Below are positions 6,534 to 13,615 of a stretch of DNA of 14,476 bases, piece after piece (position 1 is the first letter of the stretch; every line of letters begins with the position of its first letter). Position numbers and translations under genes: made by a program. The notes below the pieces were generated by a model. That model was given only the letters and a program-made list of their open reading frames with translations, was not told the DNA's origin and did not search any database. The DNA is from Sedimentisphaerales bacterium (GTDB lineage Bacteria; Planctomycetota; Phycisphaerae; Sedimentisphaerales; SG8-4). The DNA is taken from positions 1-14,476 of the forward strand of contig JAFGCA010000678.1 in the NCBI GenBank assembly GCA_016932895.1. The letters are read 5' to 3'.

Positions 6534-7034
6534 TTATGCCTCCGGCTGTTCCGAGGCCCGGGGAAACACCTGGCCGAGCAGATCGACCAGGACCTCGACG
6601 GCCCCTTGCACGGCCTCGGAGAGCGGTGCGGCGAACTGCGTGTGGGAAGGCTGGATGCCGAGGAAGCGGACCGTGACCTCCGCCTCGCGCTGGATCAGAT
6701 CGATGAACAGACGGGGTGACAGCGTGTGCGTGGACAGGGCGACGGAAGGAATGTCACTCGGGTCGAATAGACGAATGGTTCCGGGATCGGCGCCAGAATC
6801 CATGGCATCGATGACGAGAAGATTGTCGGGCTTGAGTCGAGCAATGCGGGCGATGTGGTTCTCAGGCACGGTGCCGGCGTCAATCACCTGCGCCGAGACA
6901 CAGTCGGCCAAGCGCTCGCAAATGATTGGCCCCACTCCGTCGTCGCCCTTGAGAGTATTGCCGATACCGAGAATGACGGTGCGAGAGCCGGCCAGCGTGC
7001 GGAGGCTCTCCAGCAGGTGCGTGTCGGGGGCCAT
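6534..7034 (-). CDS. hycI: HycI-type [NiFe]-hydrogenase maturation protease (peptidase M52)
   Basis: The 166-residue protein begins its fold with GIGNTLKGDDGVGP (residues 23-36), the nickel-sensing loop of this family. By alignment from memory with E. coli HycI, the metal-contacting residues are D32, D76 (LLVIDAMD) and H103 (STHTLSP). The TVPENH segment and FLGIQPSHTQF also match HycI, which serves group 4 hydrogenases. The enzyme clips the C-terminal peptide from the large subunit after nickel insertion, so the active site can close. Its substrate is most likely the large subunit in this operon, which ends in DPCYSCTER plus a 42-residue tail. The gene starts four bases after the ferredoxin gene ends and lacks the extra C-terminal tail of E. 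coli HycI. Confidence 0.92.
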   Translation of the reverse strand: MAPDTHLLESLRTLAGSRTVILGIGNTLKGDDGVGPIICERLADCVSAQVIDAGTVPENHIARIARLKPDNLLVIDAMDSGADPGTIRLFDPSDIPSVALSTHTLSPRLFIDLIQREAEVTVRFLGIQPSHTQFAAPLSEAVQGAVEVLVDLLGQVFPRASEQPEA

Positions 7035-7038
7035 GACG

Positions 7039-7644
7039 TCACAGCCGGATGTTCAATTCGCACTTGCACTTGGGACAGAGAATGCGCATGAAATCGCTCG
7101 GCTGGGCGCCCTGCGACTCCGGCGGCCGCACCCGGGGCGGTTCCTTGAGCAACTCGCCGCTCTTGGCCAGCAGCAGCGACGGATTCGCATACGCCAGCGG
7201 CCCGAGCTTCTCATAAAGCCAGACGAGATGCTTCTTCGTGCCGATCAGGGCGCCGCATTTCTCGCACATCTGCAGCTCGTACTCGTGCGTCTCGGCCATG
7301 CTCGCGCGGTCCAGGCCGGCCAGGTCCCACTGGTCCGACAGTTTGATCCCCGTCTCCGTCGTGCAATTGTCCTGGCAATTCCCACAGAAGATACAGGTGT
7401 CGTAGCGCAGCTTGATCGTTCTCGTCGGCGTCTCGGCCTCAAGGTCGTCGACCTGCGTAAGCGCCTGGCTGGGGCAGACGTTCACGCAGGCCCCGCACCC
7501 AATGCAGGTGTCGGGATCGAACTCGGGCTTGCCCCGGTATCGCTCGGGGACGACGCAGGGCTCAGCCGGAAACCGGGTCGTGAAACGTGGCGAAACGACG
7601 GCCGTCACGGCCTCTTTCAACTCTCGCAATTTCGGAAGACGCAA
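7039..7644 (-). CDS. 2x[4Fe-4S] ferredoxin-type hydrogenase subunit (HycF/MbhN/NuoI-like)
   Basis: The 201-residue protein has two four-cysteine clusters: C47, C50, C53, C57 (CIGCGACVNVCP) and C84, C87, C90, C94 (CIFCGNCQDNC). They should carry two [4Fe-4S] centres passing electrons to the hydrogenase small subunit, as NuoI/HycF does. The last cysteine of the second cluster is followed by T instead of the usual P. A C-terminal half not needed for the ferredoxin fold carries another set: C127 and C130 (CEKCG) and C190, C193, C195 (CPKCKC), which look like a zinc ribbon or rubredoxin-like site. The TTG start at 7644 is chosen because GAGGAG lies seven bases upstream and the N-terminus fits the family. 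It lies between mrpG (30 bases) and the protease gene (4 bases). Confidence 0.9.
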   Translation of the reverse strand: MRLPKLRELKEAVTAVVSPRFTTRFPAEPCVVPERYRGKPEFDPDTCIGCGACVNVCPSQALTQVDDLEAETPTRTIKLRYDTCIFCGNCQDNCTTETGIKLSDQWDLAGLDRASMAETHEYELQMCEKCGALIGTKKHLVWLYEKLGPLAYANPSLLLAKSGELLKEPPRVRPPESQGAQPSDFMRILCPKCKCELNIRL

Positions 7645-7651
7645 TGTCAGA

Positions 7652-7657
7652 CTCCTC
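7652..7657 (-). promoter_or_regulatory. Ribosome-binding site deciding the TTG start of the ferredoxin gene
   Basis: GAGGAG on the minus strand lies seven bases before TTG 7644. No ATG in the frame is as well placed. Confidence 0.6.
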
Positions 7658-7674
7658 GCCCAATGTGACTTTGG

Positions 7675-8013
7675 CTACGATTTGGATTCAGGAAACTGCT
7701 CGGCGTACTTATCCACAACGGTACGCTCCCACAACTGGACGCCGGAGGCATAGGCGCCTTTGGCGATGGCGTGGGCCGCGGTGGGAGACGTCACCAGGAT
7801 GAAGACGGCGCAGACAAACGCCTTGGCCGCCGTGGGCCCGACGCCGCTGACGATGCCCACCCCGAACAACAGGAGCACGGTCCCCAGCGTCACGCACTTC
7901 GTGGCCGCCTGCAGCCGGTTGTATACGTCGGGGAAGCGCACCAGGCCGACACAACCGAAGATATCGAAGAGAATTCCGATCACGACCAGACTGTATCCAA
8001 TGACGTCACTCAT
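7675..8013 (-). CDS. mrpG: Mrp antiporter subunit G (MrpG/MnhG)
   Basis: The 112-residue membrane protein has three predicted hydrophobic helices (about residues 4-24, 40-60 and 63-85). It carries the family signature GLVRFPDVYNRLQAATKC between helices 1 and 2, followed by TLGTVLLL and a TSPTAAHAIAKGAY segment. MrpG is a small structural subunit of the multi-subunit Na+/H+ antiporter and its hydrogenase-bound version (MbhC in Pyrococcus). The start ATG at 8013 overlaps the end of mrpF by eight bases and has GAGG five bases upstream, so translation is coupled. Length and signature leave little doubt about the family. Confidence 0.92.
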   Translation of the reverse strand: MSDVIGYSLVVIGILFDIFGCVGLVRFPDVYNRLQAATKCVTLGTVLLLFGVGIVSGVGPTAAKAFVCAVFILVTSPTAAHAIAKGAYASGVQLWERTVVDKYAEQFPESKS

Positions 8014-8272
8014 CGAAGCCTCGGCCCTCCAGGAATTTCGCCAGCGCGATCGTTCCGATGAAACTCAGCAGCGCCCACGCCAGCGCGACGTTCAGATAGA
8101 AATCCTTGCCGGTGACCACGCCGAGCAATCCACAAAACCCGACGATCACGATACCCAGGATGTCGATGGCCACCGTCCGGTCCGGCGCGCTCGGCCCGCG
8201 ACCGATGCGGTAGAGACACATGAAACAACACGCCAACAAGCCAAGATAGAACAATTGCATCAGCACCTGCAT
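8006..8272 (-). CDS. mrpF: Mrp antiporter subunit F (MrpF/MnhF)
   Basis: The 88-residue protein has three membrane helices. The RIGRGPSAPDRTVAIDIL loop after helix 1 is diagnostic for MrpF/MnhF. It is followed by a GIVIVGFCGLLGVVTG helix and a third helix near residues 62-80. The equivalent in the Pyrococcus hydrogenase is MbhB. The start ATG at 8272 has GAGG five bases upstream; a later in-frame ATG (8260) is less well placed. It lies 12 bases after mrpE and overlaps mrpG by eight. It is part of the membrane arm, whose E-F-G group forms one end of the complex. Confidence 0.92.
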   Translation of the reverse strand: MQVLMQLFYLGLLACCFMCLYRIGRGPSAPDRTVAIDILGIVIVGFCGLLGVVTGKDFYLNVALAWALLSFIGTIALAKFLEGRGFDE

Positions 8273-8284
8273 AACGACCTCGTG

Positions 8285-8788
8285 CTATTCGAAAATCTTG
8301 TGCAAGAAATATTCAAAGCGTTGGGCGATACAGCGCGTCGCCTCCTCCACGTCGTCCGACTTGACGTTGATCCAGTGAACGTAGAGATAACCGTCGTCGG
8401 TCAGATCGACGGTGAGCGTACCGGGCGTCAGGGTGATGGAGTTGGCCAGGGCGGTGATGGCCGAGTCGGTTTTGAGATTCGTCTTGATCTTGACGATGCC
8501 CGGCTTGATCGGCATGGCCGGATGCAAGGCGCGGTACACAACGTCCAGGTTGGCCCGGATCACGTAATAGAAGAAGACGGGAACGTACACCAGGAACCAG
8601 AACACGCGAATGGGAGAAAGGAAAACGTGGTGCTCCTTGGGAAGGATGTCGTGGAAGAGCACCGCCACGAGCAAAGACGCGACGAGCCCGGCGATCACGA
8701 CCTGCAGGTCAACGCGGCCGTCAACAAAAGGCCAAGCTGTCAGAATCCAGACGACAAACGCCAGAACGAAAAAGATGAGTCGTCGCAT
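8285..8788 (-). CDS. mrpE: Mrp antiporter subunit E (MrpE/MnhE)
   Basis: The 167-residue protein starts with two hydrophobic helices in the first 50 residues, then a third around SPIRVFWFLVYVPVFFYYVI. The remainder is a soluble alpha/beta domain containing the family patterns NSITLTPGTLTVDL and DGYLYVHWINV. It corresponds to MrpE and to MbhA of hydrogenases. I start it at ATG 8788, with AAGGG eight bases upstream, not at the TTG one codon earlier. It lies 20 bases after mrpD and 12 before mrpF. The family is clear; its direct role in ion transport is structural as far as is known. Confidence 0.92.
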   Translation of the reverse strand: MRRLIFFVLAFVVWILTAWPFVDGRVDLQVVIAGLVASLLVAVLFHDILPKEHHVFLSPIRVFWFLVYVPVFFYYVIRANLDVVYRALHPAMPIKPGIVKIKTNLKTDSAITALANSITLTPGTLTVDLTDDGYLYVHWINVKSDDVEEATRCIAQRFEYFLHKIFE

Positions 8789-8808
8789 CAAACACGCCCT
8801 TTCGGCAC

Positions 8809-10323
8809 TTATGGTTGGATCAGTTTCGTGGAATGGTCCACGCCTTCAACCAGAACAACGACCGCCGGCTCCAACACACCGGCGCGCAGAGACGGAACCA
8901 GCAGAAGCAAACTCATCAAGAGACATAACACCGCGAGAAACGCCATCGCCAGCAACATGGAGCGGCCGGTTTCCCTCGTGTCGCGTAGCTCATCCGGCAG
9001 CTCGCCCAGAAAAACGTAACGTTGGACTTTCAAGAACGACAATAACGTCACCAGACTGACGAGGACCGTAACCGCAGCCAGCACGAAAAACCGGGCTTGG
9101 ACGGCCGCAATGACGAGAATCAGCTTGCTCCAGAAGCCATTAAACGGCGGCACACCTGCGATCGAAGCCGAAGCCACCGCGCACGTCGCCCGCGTGTAAG
9201 GCATACGCTCGACCAACCCGCCCATCTGTTTGAGCTGACGCGTTCCCGTAGCCATCTCCAGGGACCCACTCGTGAGAAACAGCAGAGATTTGAAGACCGC
9301 ATGATTGACCAAATGGAACAAGCCACCCAAAATGGCCAGCGAAGCCCACAGGGTATTGCCCCCGCGCGCCAATATCAAGGCGCCGATACCGATGCCCAGA
9401 ACGACATATCCCATCTGCGAAATACTGTGGTAGGCCAGGAGCCGCTTGAAATCCCACTGCCCCACAGCCAGAAAAACGCCGACGACCATGCTTAGCACAC
9501 CGAGCGTCACCAGCACCCAGCCAACCGGAACGGAGACACCGAAGACGTTGAACACAATTCGAGACAGCGCGTACACACCGAGCGCTTTGATGAGTACGCC
9601 GGAGAGCATCGCCGAGATGGGAGCCGGCGCCGAAGGGTGCGCATCAGGCAACCAAGCATGAAACGGCACCAAGGCTGCCTTGAGACCGAAACCCGCAATG
9701 AACAAGCTCAGGGCGAATGCCAAGCCGGCGTTGACACCGGTCGCCCGGATGGCTTGCGATATGTAGGCCATATTCAGCGAACCGGTATTGGCATAAACGA
9801 GGGCGACGCCAAACAGAATGAACGTGGAAGCGATACTGCCAAGCACCATGTACTTGAAGGAAGCCTCCAGCTCCTCGTGCTCGCAGCCGAACCCGACCAG
9901 AGCGTACGAGGCGAGCGAAGCAACTTCCAGAAACACGTAGAGATTGAAAACGTCGCCCGAGAGAACGACGCCGTTCATGCCGGCGACCATCAGCAGAAAC
10001 AGAGTCAGGTACTTCGGTTTGGCGGTGTACTGCTCCATGTAGCGCGTACTGAACAGCATGGCCGCGGCGCTGACCACACTGACGGCCAACAGCAGCAAGG
10101 AGCTGAGGCCGTCGAGAACGAGGTTGATCCCGAGCGGAATCGACCAGCCCCCGACCTCGTACACCTTCGCCTGGCCAACCGACATGACGGCAAAGACCAG
10201 GAGGCAAATCGTCGCCGCATTGGCCAGCAGGGTGGCGACCGCCTTGCCCGCCTTGGGAAGCATGGGCAGGATAAAGGCCACGACCAGAGGTACGGCCACG
10301 AACATGGGCAGCGGTACGTTCAT
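8809..10323 (-). CDS. mrpD: Mrp antiporter subunit D (proton-translocating MrpD/NuoN-type)
   Basis: The 504-residue polytopic membrane protein has about 14 helices. Key polar residues of the proton-antiporter fold are present: E133 in YVFLEVASLASY, K215 in GFGLKAALVPFHAWLPDAHP, K246 in SGVLIKALGVY, the FKRLLAYHSISQMGY segment (residues 292-306) and H337/H341 plus K345 in HLVNHAVFKSLLFL. The PFHAWLPDAHPSAPAPISA motif is typical of MrpD and MbhH. It should provide one ion channel of the membrane arm. The ATG at 10323 overlaps the mrpC stop by four bases and has a strong AAGGAGG eight bases upstream. It is a separate, second antiporter-type subunit beside the 620-aa one upstream. Confidence 0.93.
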   Translation of the reverse strand: MNVPLPMFVAVPLVVAFILPMLPKAGKAVATLLANAATICLLVFAVMSVGQAKVYEVGGWSIPLGINLVLDGLSSLLLLAVSVVSAAAMLFSTRYMEQYTAKPKYLTLFLLMVAGMNGVVLSGDVFNLYVFLEVASLASYALVGFGCEHEELEASFKYMVLGSIASTFILFGVALVYANTGSLNMAYISQAIRATGVNAGLAFALSLFIAGFGLKAALVPFHAWLPDAHPSAPAPISAMLSGVLIKALGVYALSRIVFNVFGVSVPVGWVLVTLGVLSMVVGVFLAVGQWDFKRLLAYHSISQMGYVVLGIGIGALILARGGNTLWASLAILGGLFHLVNHAVFKSLLFLTSGSLEMATGTRQLKQMGGLVERMPYTRATCAVASASIAGVPPFNGFWSKLILVIAAVQARFFVLAAVTVLVSLVTLLSFLKVQRYVFLGELPDELRDTRETGRSMLLAMAFLAVLCLLMSLLLLVPSLRAGVLEPAVVVLVEGVDHSTKLIQP

Positions 10324-10688
10324 CCTCGCAACCTCCTTATCTCGGTGATGTCGAACGTGCCGTACTTCGCATACGTTCTAATGCAAATGGAGATCATCAG
10401 GGCCAGCGAGCCCAGACTGATAACAATCGAAGTCAGCACCAGCGCCTGGGGCAGCGGGTCGACCGCGGTATTGAGAAAGTGGGCCGCGACGCTCCCGGTC
10501 TGACGATTCACGTCGGAGACGCCCAGGATCGGAGCAGTCCCCCCGGCGCGGTACCCCAACATGATCAAAAAGAGATTGACCGCATACTCCATGATCATGA
10601 TGCCAATGACAATCTTCACCATGTTCTTCTTCACAACCGCACAGTACAAACCGATCATGAACAGCAGGAAACATAGCGCGTACAGCAT
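10320..10688 (-). CDS. mrpC: Mrp antiporter subunit C (MrpC/NuoK-like)
   Basis: The 122-residue protein has three membrane helices. Helix 2 carries the NuoK-type glutamate in IGIMIMEYAVNLFLI, and the second half has the signature DPLPQALVLTSIVISLG. A GYRAGGTAPI loop is also typical of MrpC. It is equivalent to MbhG of hydrogenases and NuoK of complex I, and should link the antiporter modules of the membrane arm. I chose ATG 10688, with AAGGAG eight bases upstream, over the TTG one codon earlier. It begins five bases after mrpB and overlaps mrpD by four. Confidence 0.92.
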   Translation of the reverse strand: MLYALCFLLFMIGLYCAVVKKNMVKIVIGIMIMEYAVNLFLIMLGYRAGGTAPILGVSDVNRQTGSVAAHFLNTAVDPLPQALVLTSIVISLGSLALMISICIRTYAKYGTFDITEIRRLRG

Positions 10689-10693
10689 CAATC

Positions 10694-11191
10694 CTACTCC
10701 TTCTTCTCAACAGCCTCGTTAAGGGGGGATTCGCCGGCGCCGGCCGACCTGTCACCCTCGTAACGAAAGACGGACAGCGCGAAGATCACCAGGAACAAGG
10801 AGGCGCCCACCTTCAAACCGATAGCGATATTCGACAAAGGGATCGCTCCGGCGCTGAGGAGATGAAACGACTCTCCGAAGGCATACCTTTGGTAGAGGAA
10901 GTTGACGAAGAATGTTCCGCCGACCACAAGCCCCAGGATGGCGATCAAAGCAAACAGAAACGCGCCCAGGCAGTCGAGTCTCGACGCTACCGGCAAAGGC
11001 AGGTTCTCCTGAGCCAACTCACGTCCGAAGGCCAGCATCAACAACACGTAGGAAGAAGCCAGGATCACACCGCCGGCAAATCCTCCGCCCGGCGTCAGGT
11101 GGCCGAACAGAATGATGTAGATGCCGAACAAGAAAATCAGCAGCTTGACCCAACTGGCCACGGTCTTCACAATGACGGTCATCCCTTTCAT
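10694..11191 (-). CDS. mrpB: Mrp antiporter subunit B (MrpB/MnhB)
   Basis: The 165-residue membrane protein has four helices. The signature GHLTPGGGFAGGVILASSY (about residues 30-48) is the hallmark of MnhB/MrpB and MbhF. A charged hydrophilic tail (RSAGAGES to EKKE) follows the last helix. The ATG at 11191 overlaps the stop of the MbhD/E gene in an ATGA, with GGAGG about ten bases upstream; the family usually starts near this point. It is part of the conserved core of the Mrp membrane arm. Confidence 0.92.
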   Translation of the reverse strand: MKGMTVIVKTVASWVKLLIFLFGIYIILFGHLTPGGGFAGGVILASSYVLLMLAFGRELAQENLPLPVASRLDCLGAFLFALIAILGLVVGGTFFVNFLYQRYAFGESFHLLSAGAIPLSNIAIGLKVGASLFLVIFALSVFRYEGDRSAGAGESPLNEAVEKKE

Positions 11192-11739
11192 GCGTCGGAG
11201 TCCTCCAAGAGCTTGCGACTCTTGTCGCGTAGAATCACCGTCGCTCCCACAATCGCAGTAAACAGTACGGTTGCCTCACCAAGCGTGTCGTAGGCACGAT
11301 AGTCAAGGTATACCGAGGTGACGATATTGGTCGCCCCCGTATCGTCAAGGGCCTCACGGACATACGTCTCCGCGGCGGTCCCGGATACCTGGGAGAAAAC
11401 GGGCACGCCAAACTCCGGCAGGGTCCCAAAGACTCTGATGCCGGCCAGAAAAATCACAAAGAGTATTACGATCGAGACCACCGTGCCGAAGAATTCACGG
11501 TCACCGGAGATAAAGGTCTTGTCGCGCGCAATCGTCGCCCGAATCAAAATAATCAGGCCGAGGACTTCCACCACAATCTGGGTGATGGCAATATCCGGAG
11601 CGCGCAGGAGCAGGAACATCAGCGAGCCGCCGAAACCGATGGCACCGACGCAGATTACCGCGCTGAGCAGGTCCTTCGTCTCCACTGCAATGATGGCAGC
11701 AACGATCATGAAGAACAGCAGAATGTAGAACAACGCCAT
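11188..11739 (-). CDS. MbhD+MbhE-type (DUF4040) subunit, equal to the C-terminal part of MrpA
   Basis: The 183-residue protein has about five membrane helices. Residues 1-75 match the MbhD/DUF4040 domain (VETKDLLSAVICVGAIGFGGSL, then RAPDIAITQIVVEVLGLIIL). Residues about 95-175 match the MbhE domain, ending in the characteristic YRAYDTLGEATVLFTAIVGA. In Mrp antiporters these two domains are the C-terminal extension of MrpA; in archaeal Mbh they are two separate genes. Here they form one gene apart from the ND5-like part. I start it at ATG 11739, because GAGAGG lies eight bases upstream and the family starts there; a GTG at 11748 is possible. It overlaps mrpB by four bases. Confidence 0.88.
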   Translation of the reverse strand: MALFYILLFFMIVAAIIAVETKDLLSAVICVGAIGFGGSLMFLLLRAPDIAITQIVVEVLGLIILIRATIARDKTFISGDREFFGTVVSIVILFVIFLAGIRVFGTLPEFGVPVFSQVSGTAAETYVREALDDTGATNIVTSVYLDYRAYDTLGEATVLFTAIVGATVILRDKSRKLLEDSDA

Positions 11740-11747
11740 GGACTGCA

Positions 11748-11753
11748 CCTCTC
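11748..11753 (-). promoter_or_regulatory. Ribosome-binding site favouring ATG 11739 for the MbhD/E gene
   Basis: GAGAGG on the minus strand spans the end of the preceding gene, eight bases before ATG 11739. It would overlap the alternative GTG start at 11748. Confidence 0.5.
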
Positions 11754-13614
11754 ACCAGATCCCGCACAAAAAGAACAACACCATAAGCAACCCCAATGTC
11801 ACCCAGGTCAAATACACGGGGAGAATCCCGTTGTGAAGCCATCGCAAAAGACCGGTCACGGCGAGTCCCACCTTGCCGCTCTGATTGTACGGGTCGAAGT
11901 AGCCACGTTCCTGACCCGCGTATATCTGCTTGAGACCTCTCATAGACGAAACGGTCTTATAGAAATGCGTGCCGGGAACAATCATCTCGTCATTGGCCTG
12001 CACTTCTCCGCAAGTCCACGTGGGAACCCGTCTGACCTTCTTGGCGAATGCACCGCCGCTGAGCACCAACAGCCCCACGCCTAGACCAATCAGAAGCAAT
12101 CCGGTAGCCAGGACCGAATTCCACGAGCCAATAAAGGCGCTTGCGCCGTCGGTCATATTGAGCGCCGGAAAGACAAACCGCTGCAACGGAACTTGATAGT
12201 AAAAGACTCCGAACAAGACACAGAGAAAGGCCAGTACCAACATAGGAACGGTCTGCAGCGCAGAGACTTCCTTCGTATCCTTGAGACGGTCGGGCAAACG
12301 CGACAGGAACACCGAGTGCAACACCTTCACGAACGAGGCCAAGGTCAGCGCGCTGCCAAACATGGCCGCGACCAGCCAGAAAGGCCACAGTCCGGCCCCA
12401 CTGCCCGTCTCGACCGCTCCCATCTGCACGATGCCTTGATAAACCATCCACTTGGAGGCGAAGCCGTTGAGCGGCGGGATGCCCGAGATGCTCAGGGCCG
12501 CGATGAAACACGCCGTACACGTCCAGGGCATCTTCCGGCCCAGGCCGCCTAACTCGTCCAGCTCGGCCGTACCGGTCGCCTCCTCCACCGCCCCGCCGCA
12601 AAGAAACAGACAACACTTGTAGATGGCATGGTTCAACATGTGAAACACGCCGCCTGCAATGCCCACGGGCGTTAAGGTCGCAATGCCCAATACCATGTAG
12701 CCCACCTGGCTGATGGCGTGGTAGGACAATAGTTTTTTGAGATTGTGCTGCACCATGGCAACCATCACAGCGACGACGATCGTGGCCGCGCCGATGACCG
12801 CCAGCACGATGCTCAGGGCTCCGGGTTCGAGCTTGAACATCCTCGTCACGATCAACACGAGCAGGTAGATCCCCAACAGCTTGTCCAACGCCGCCGGTAG
12901 AAGCGCCATCACCGACGCCGGCGCGTACTCGCCGCCAGCGGGCAGCCACGTATGCAACGGCATCGCTCCCGCCTTCGTGATCGCCGCCAGCATCAGCAGC
13001 AGAAACGCGATGATCGGCAGCGCTGATGTGGTCGCCAGGTTGATCTGAGAGATCACGAAACTGCCCGAGAGCACCCAGATCATGCCGATGCCCAGCAGGA
13101 AGCCGGCGTCGGAAGCTCCGATCATGGCGAAGCTCTTGGTCGCCGCGAAGTTCGAGCTCTTCCCGCCGGTGCTGATCAGGAGATACAACGAGGCCGTGAC
13201 AATCTCCCAGAAGATCAAAAGGAACAGGAGATGATCGGAGAGCAAGATGCCGGCCGACCCTCCGATCGCCAGCAGCAGCGAGCCATAAAACTCATTGGCC
13301 CGCGCCACGCCGGCCCGGGAGCCGACTGAATACAGGGCAATGAGCACACCGAAGCCCATGGCGAATATGAGCATGAAGGAGCCGAGCGGCCGGGACGCCA
13401 GGAGCAAATCCAGGCGGAAATCTCCCAGCGCCAGCACCGGCCATTCATACGAAAGTCCGCCACCTCGGAAGATCTGGATCGAGAGCACAAACGCGATGAC
13501 GGAAACGACCAGCGCCGCCAATTTGAACAAGGGCTTGCCCCACCGGGGCACAAACAGCAACACGAAGCCCACAATCAGAGGCAGAAAAACCGGATATAAA
13601 AGGATCCTGTCCAA
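11752..13614 (-). CDS. ND5/HyfB-type proton antiporter subunit (N-terminal MrpA equivalent)
   Basis: The 620-residue polytopic protein has the antiporter core of NuoL/MrpA: E137 in LLIFWEIVTASLYLL, K214 in TKAGAMPLHTWLP, K245 in ALDKLLGIY, LKKLLSYHAISQVGY (292-306), and H325, H329 and K333 in VFHMLNHAIYKCC. After about residue 500, WTCGE (533-537) and GTHFYKTVSSMRG (548-560) resemble the end of hydrogenase-4 component B/HycC, with a final helix. It should form the distal proton or sodium channel of the membrane arm. The TTG start at 13614 is chosen because GGAGG lies nine bases upstream inside the end of the hydrogenase gene, one base away. Together with the next gene it adds up to roughly the size of a complete MrpA. 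Confidence 0.9.
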   Translation of the reverse strand: MDRILLYPVFLPLIVGFVLLFVPRWGKPLFKLAALVVSVIAFVLSIQIFRGGGLSYEWPVLALGDFRLDLLLASRPLGSFMLIFAMGFGVLIALYSVGSRAGVARANEFYGSLLLAIGGSAGILLSDHLLFLLIFWEIVTASLYLLISTGGKSSNFAATKSFAMIGASDAGFLLGIGMIWVLSGSFVISQINLATTSALPIIAFLLLMLAAITKAGAMPLHTWLPAGGEYAPASVMALLPAALDKLLGIYLLVLIVTRMFKLEPGALSIVLAVIGAATIVVAVMVAMVQHNLKKLLSYHAISQVGYMVLGIATLTPVGIAGGVFHMLNHAIYKCCLFLCGGAVEEATGTAELDELGGLGRKMPWTCTACFIAALSISGIPPLNGFASKWMVYQGIVQMGAVETGSGAGLWPFWLVAAMFGSALTLASFVKVLHSVFLSRLPDRLKDTKEVSALQTVPMLVLAFLCVLFGVFYYQVPLQRFVFPALNMTDGASAFIGSWNSVLATGLLLIGLGVGLLVLSGGAFAKKVRRVPTWTCGEVQANDEMIVPGTHFYKTVSSMRGLKQIYAGQERGYFDPYNQSGKVGLAVTGLLRWLHNGILPVYLTWVTLGLLMVLFFLCGIW

Positions 13615-13615
13615 T

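Noticed and set aside
6382..7668. 428-residue plus-strand open frame
   Set aside because: It lies antisense to the maturation protease and ferredoxin genes, whose motifs are unmistakable. Long antisense frames are expected in GC-rich coding DNA.
7760..9019. 419-residue plus-strand open frame
   Set aside because: Antisense to mrpG, mrpF, mrpE and the end of mrpD; very rich in H, R, D and Q as typical shadow frames are.
11990..12949. 319-residue minus-strand frame inside the ND5-like gene
   Set aside because: It is out of frame with the clear membrane protein and rich in R and G with no hydrophobic segments.
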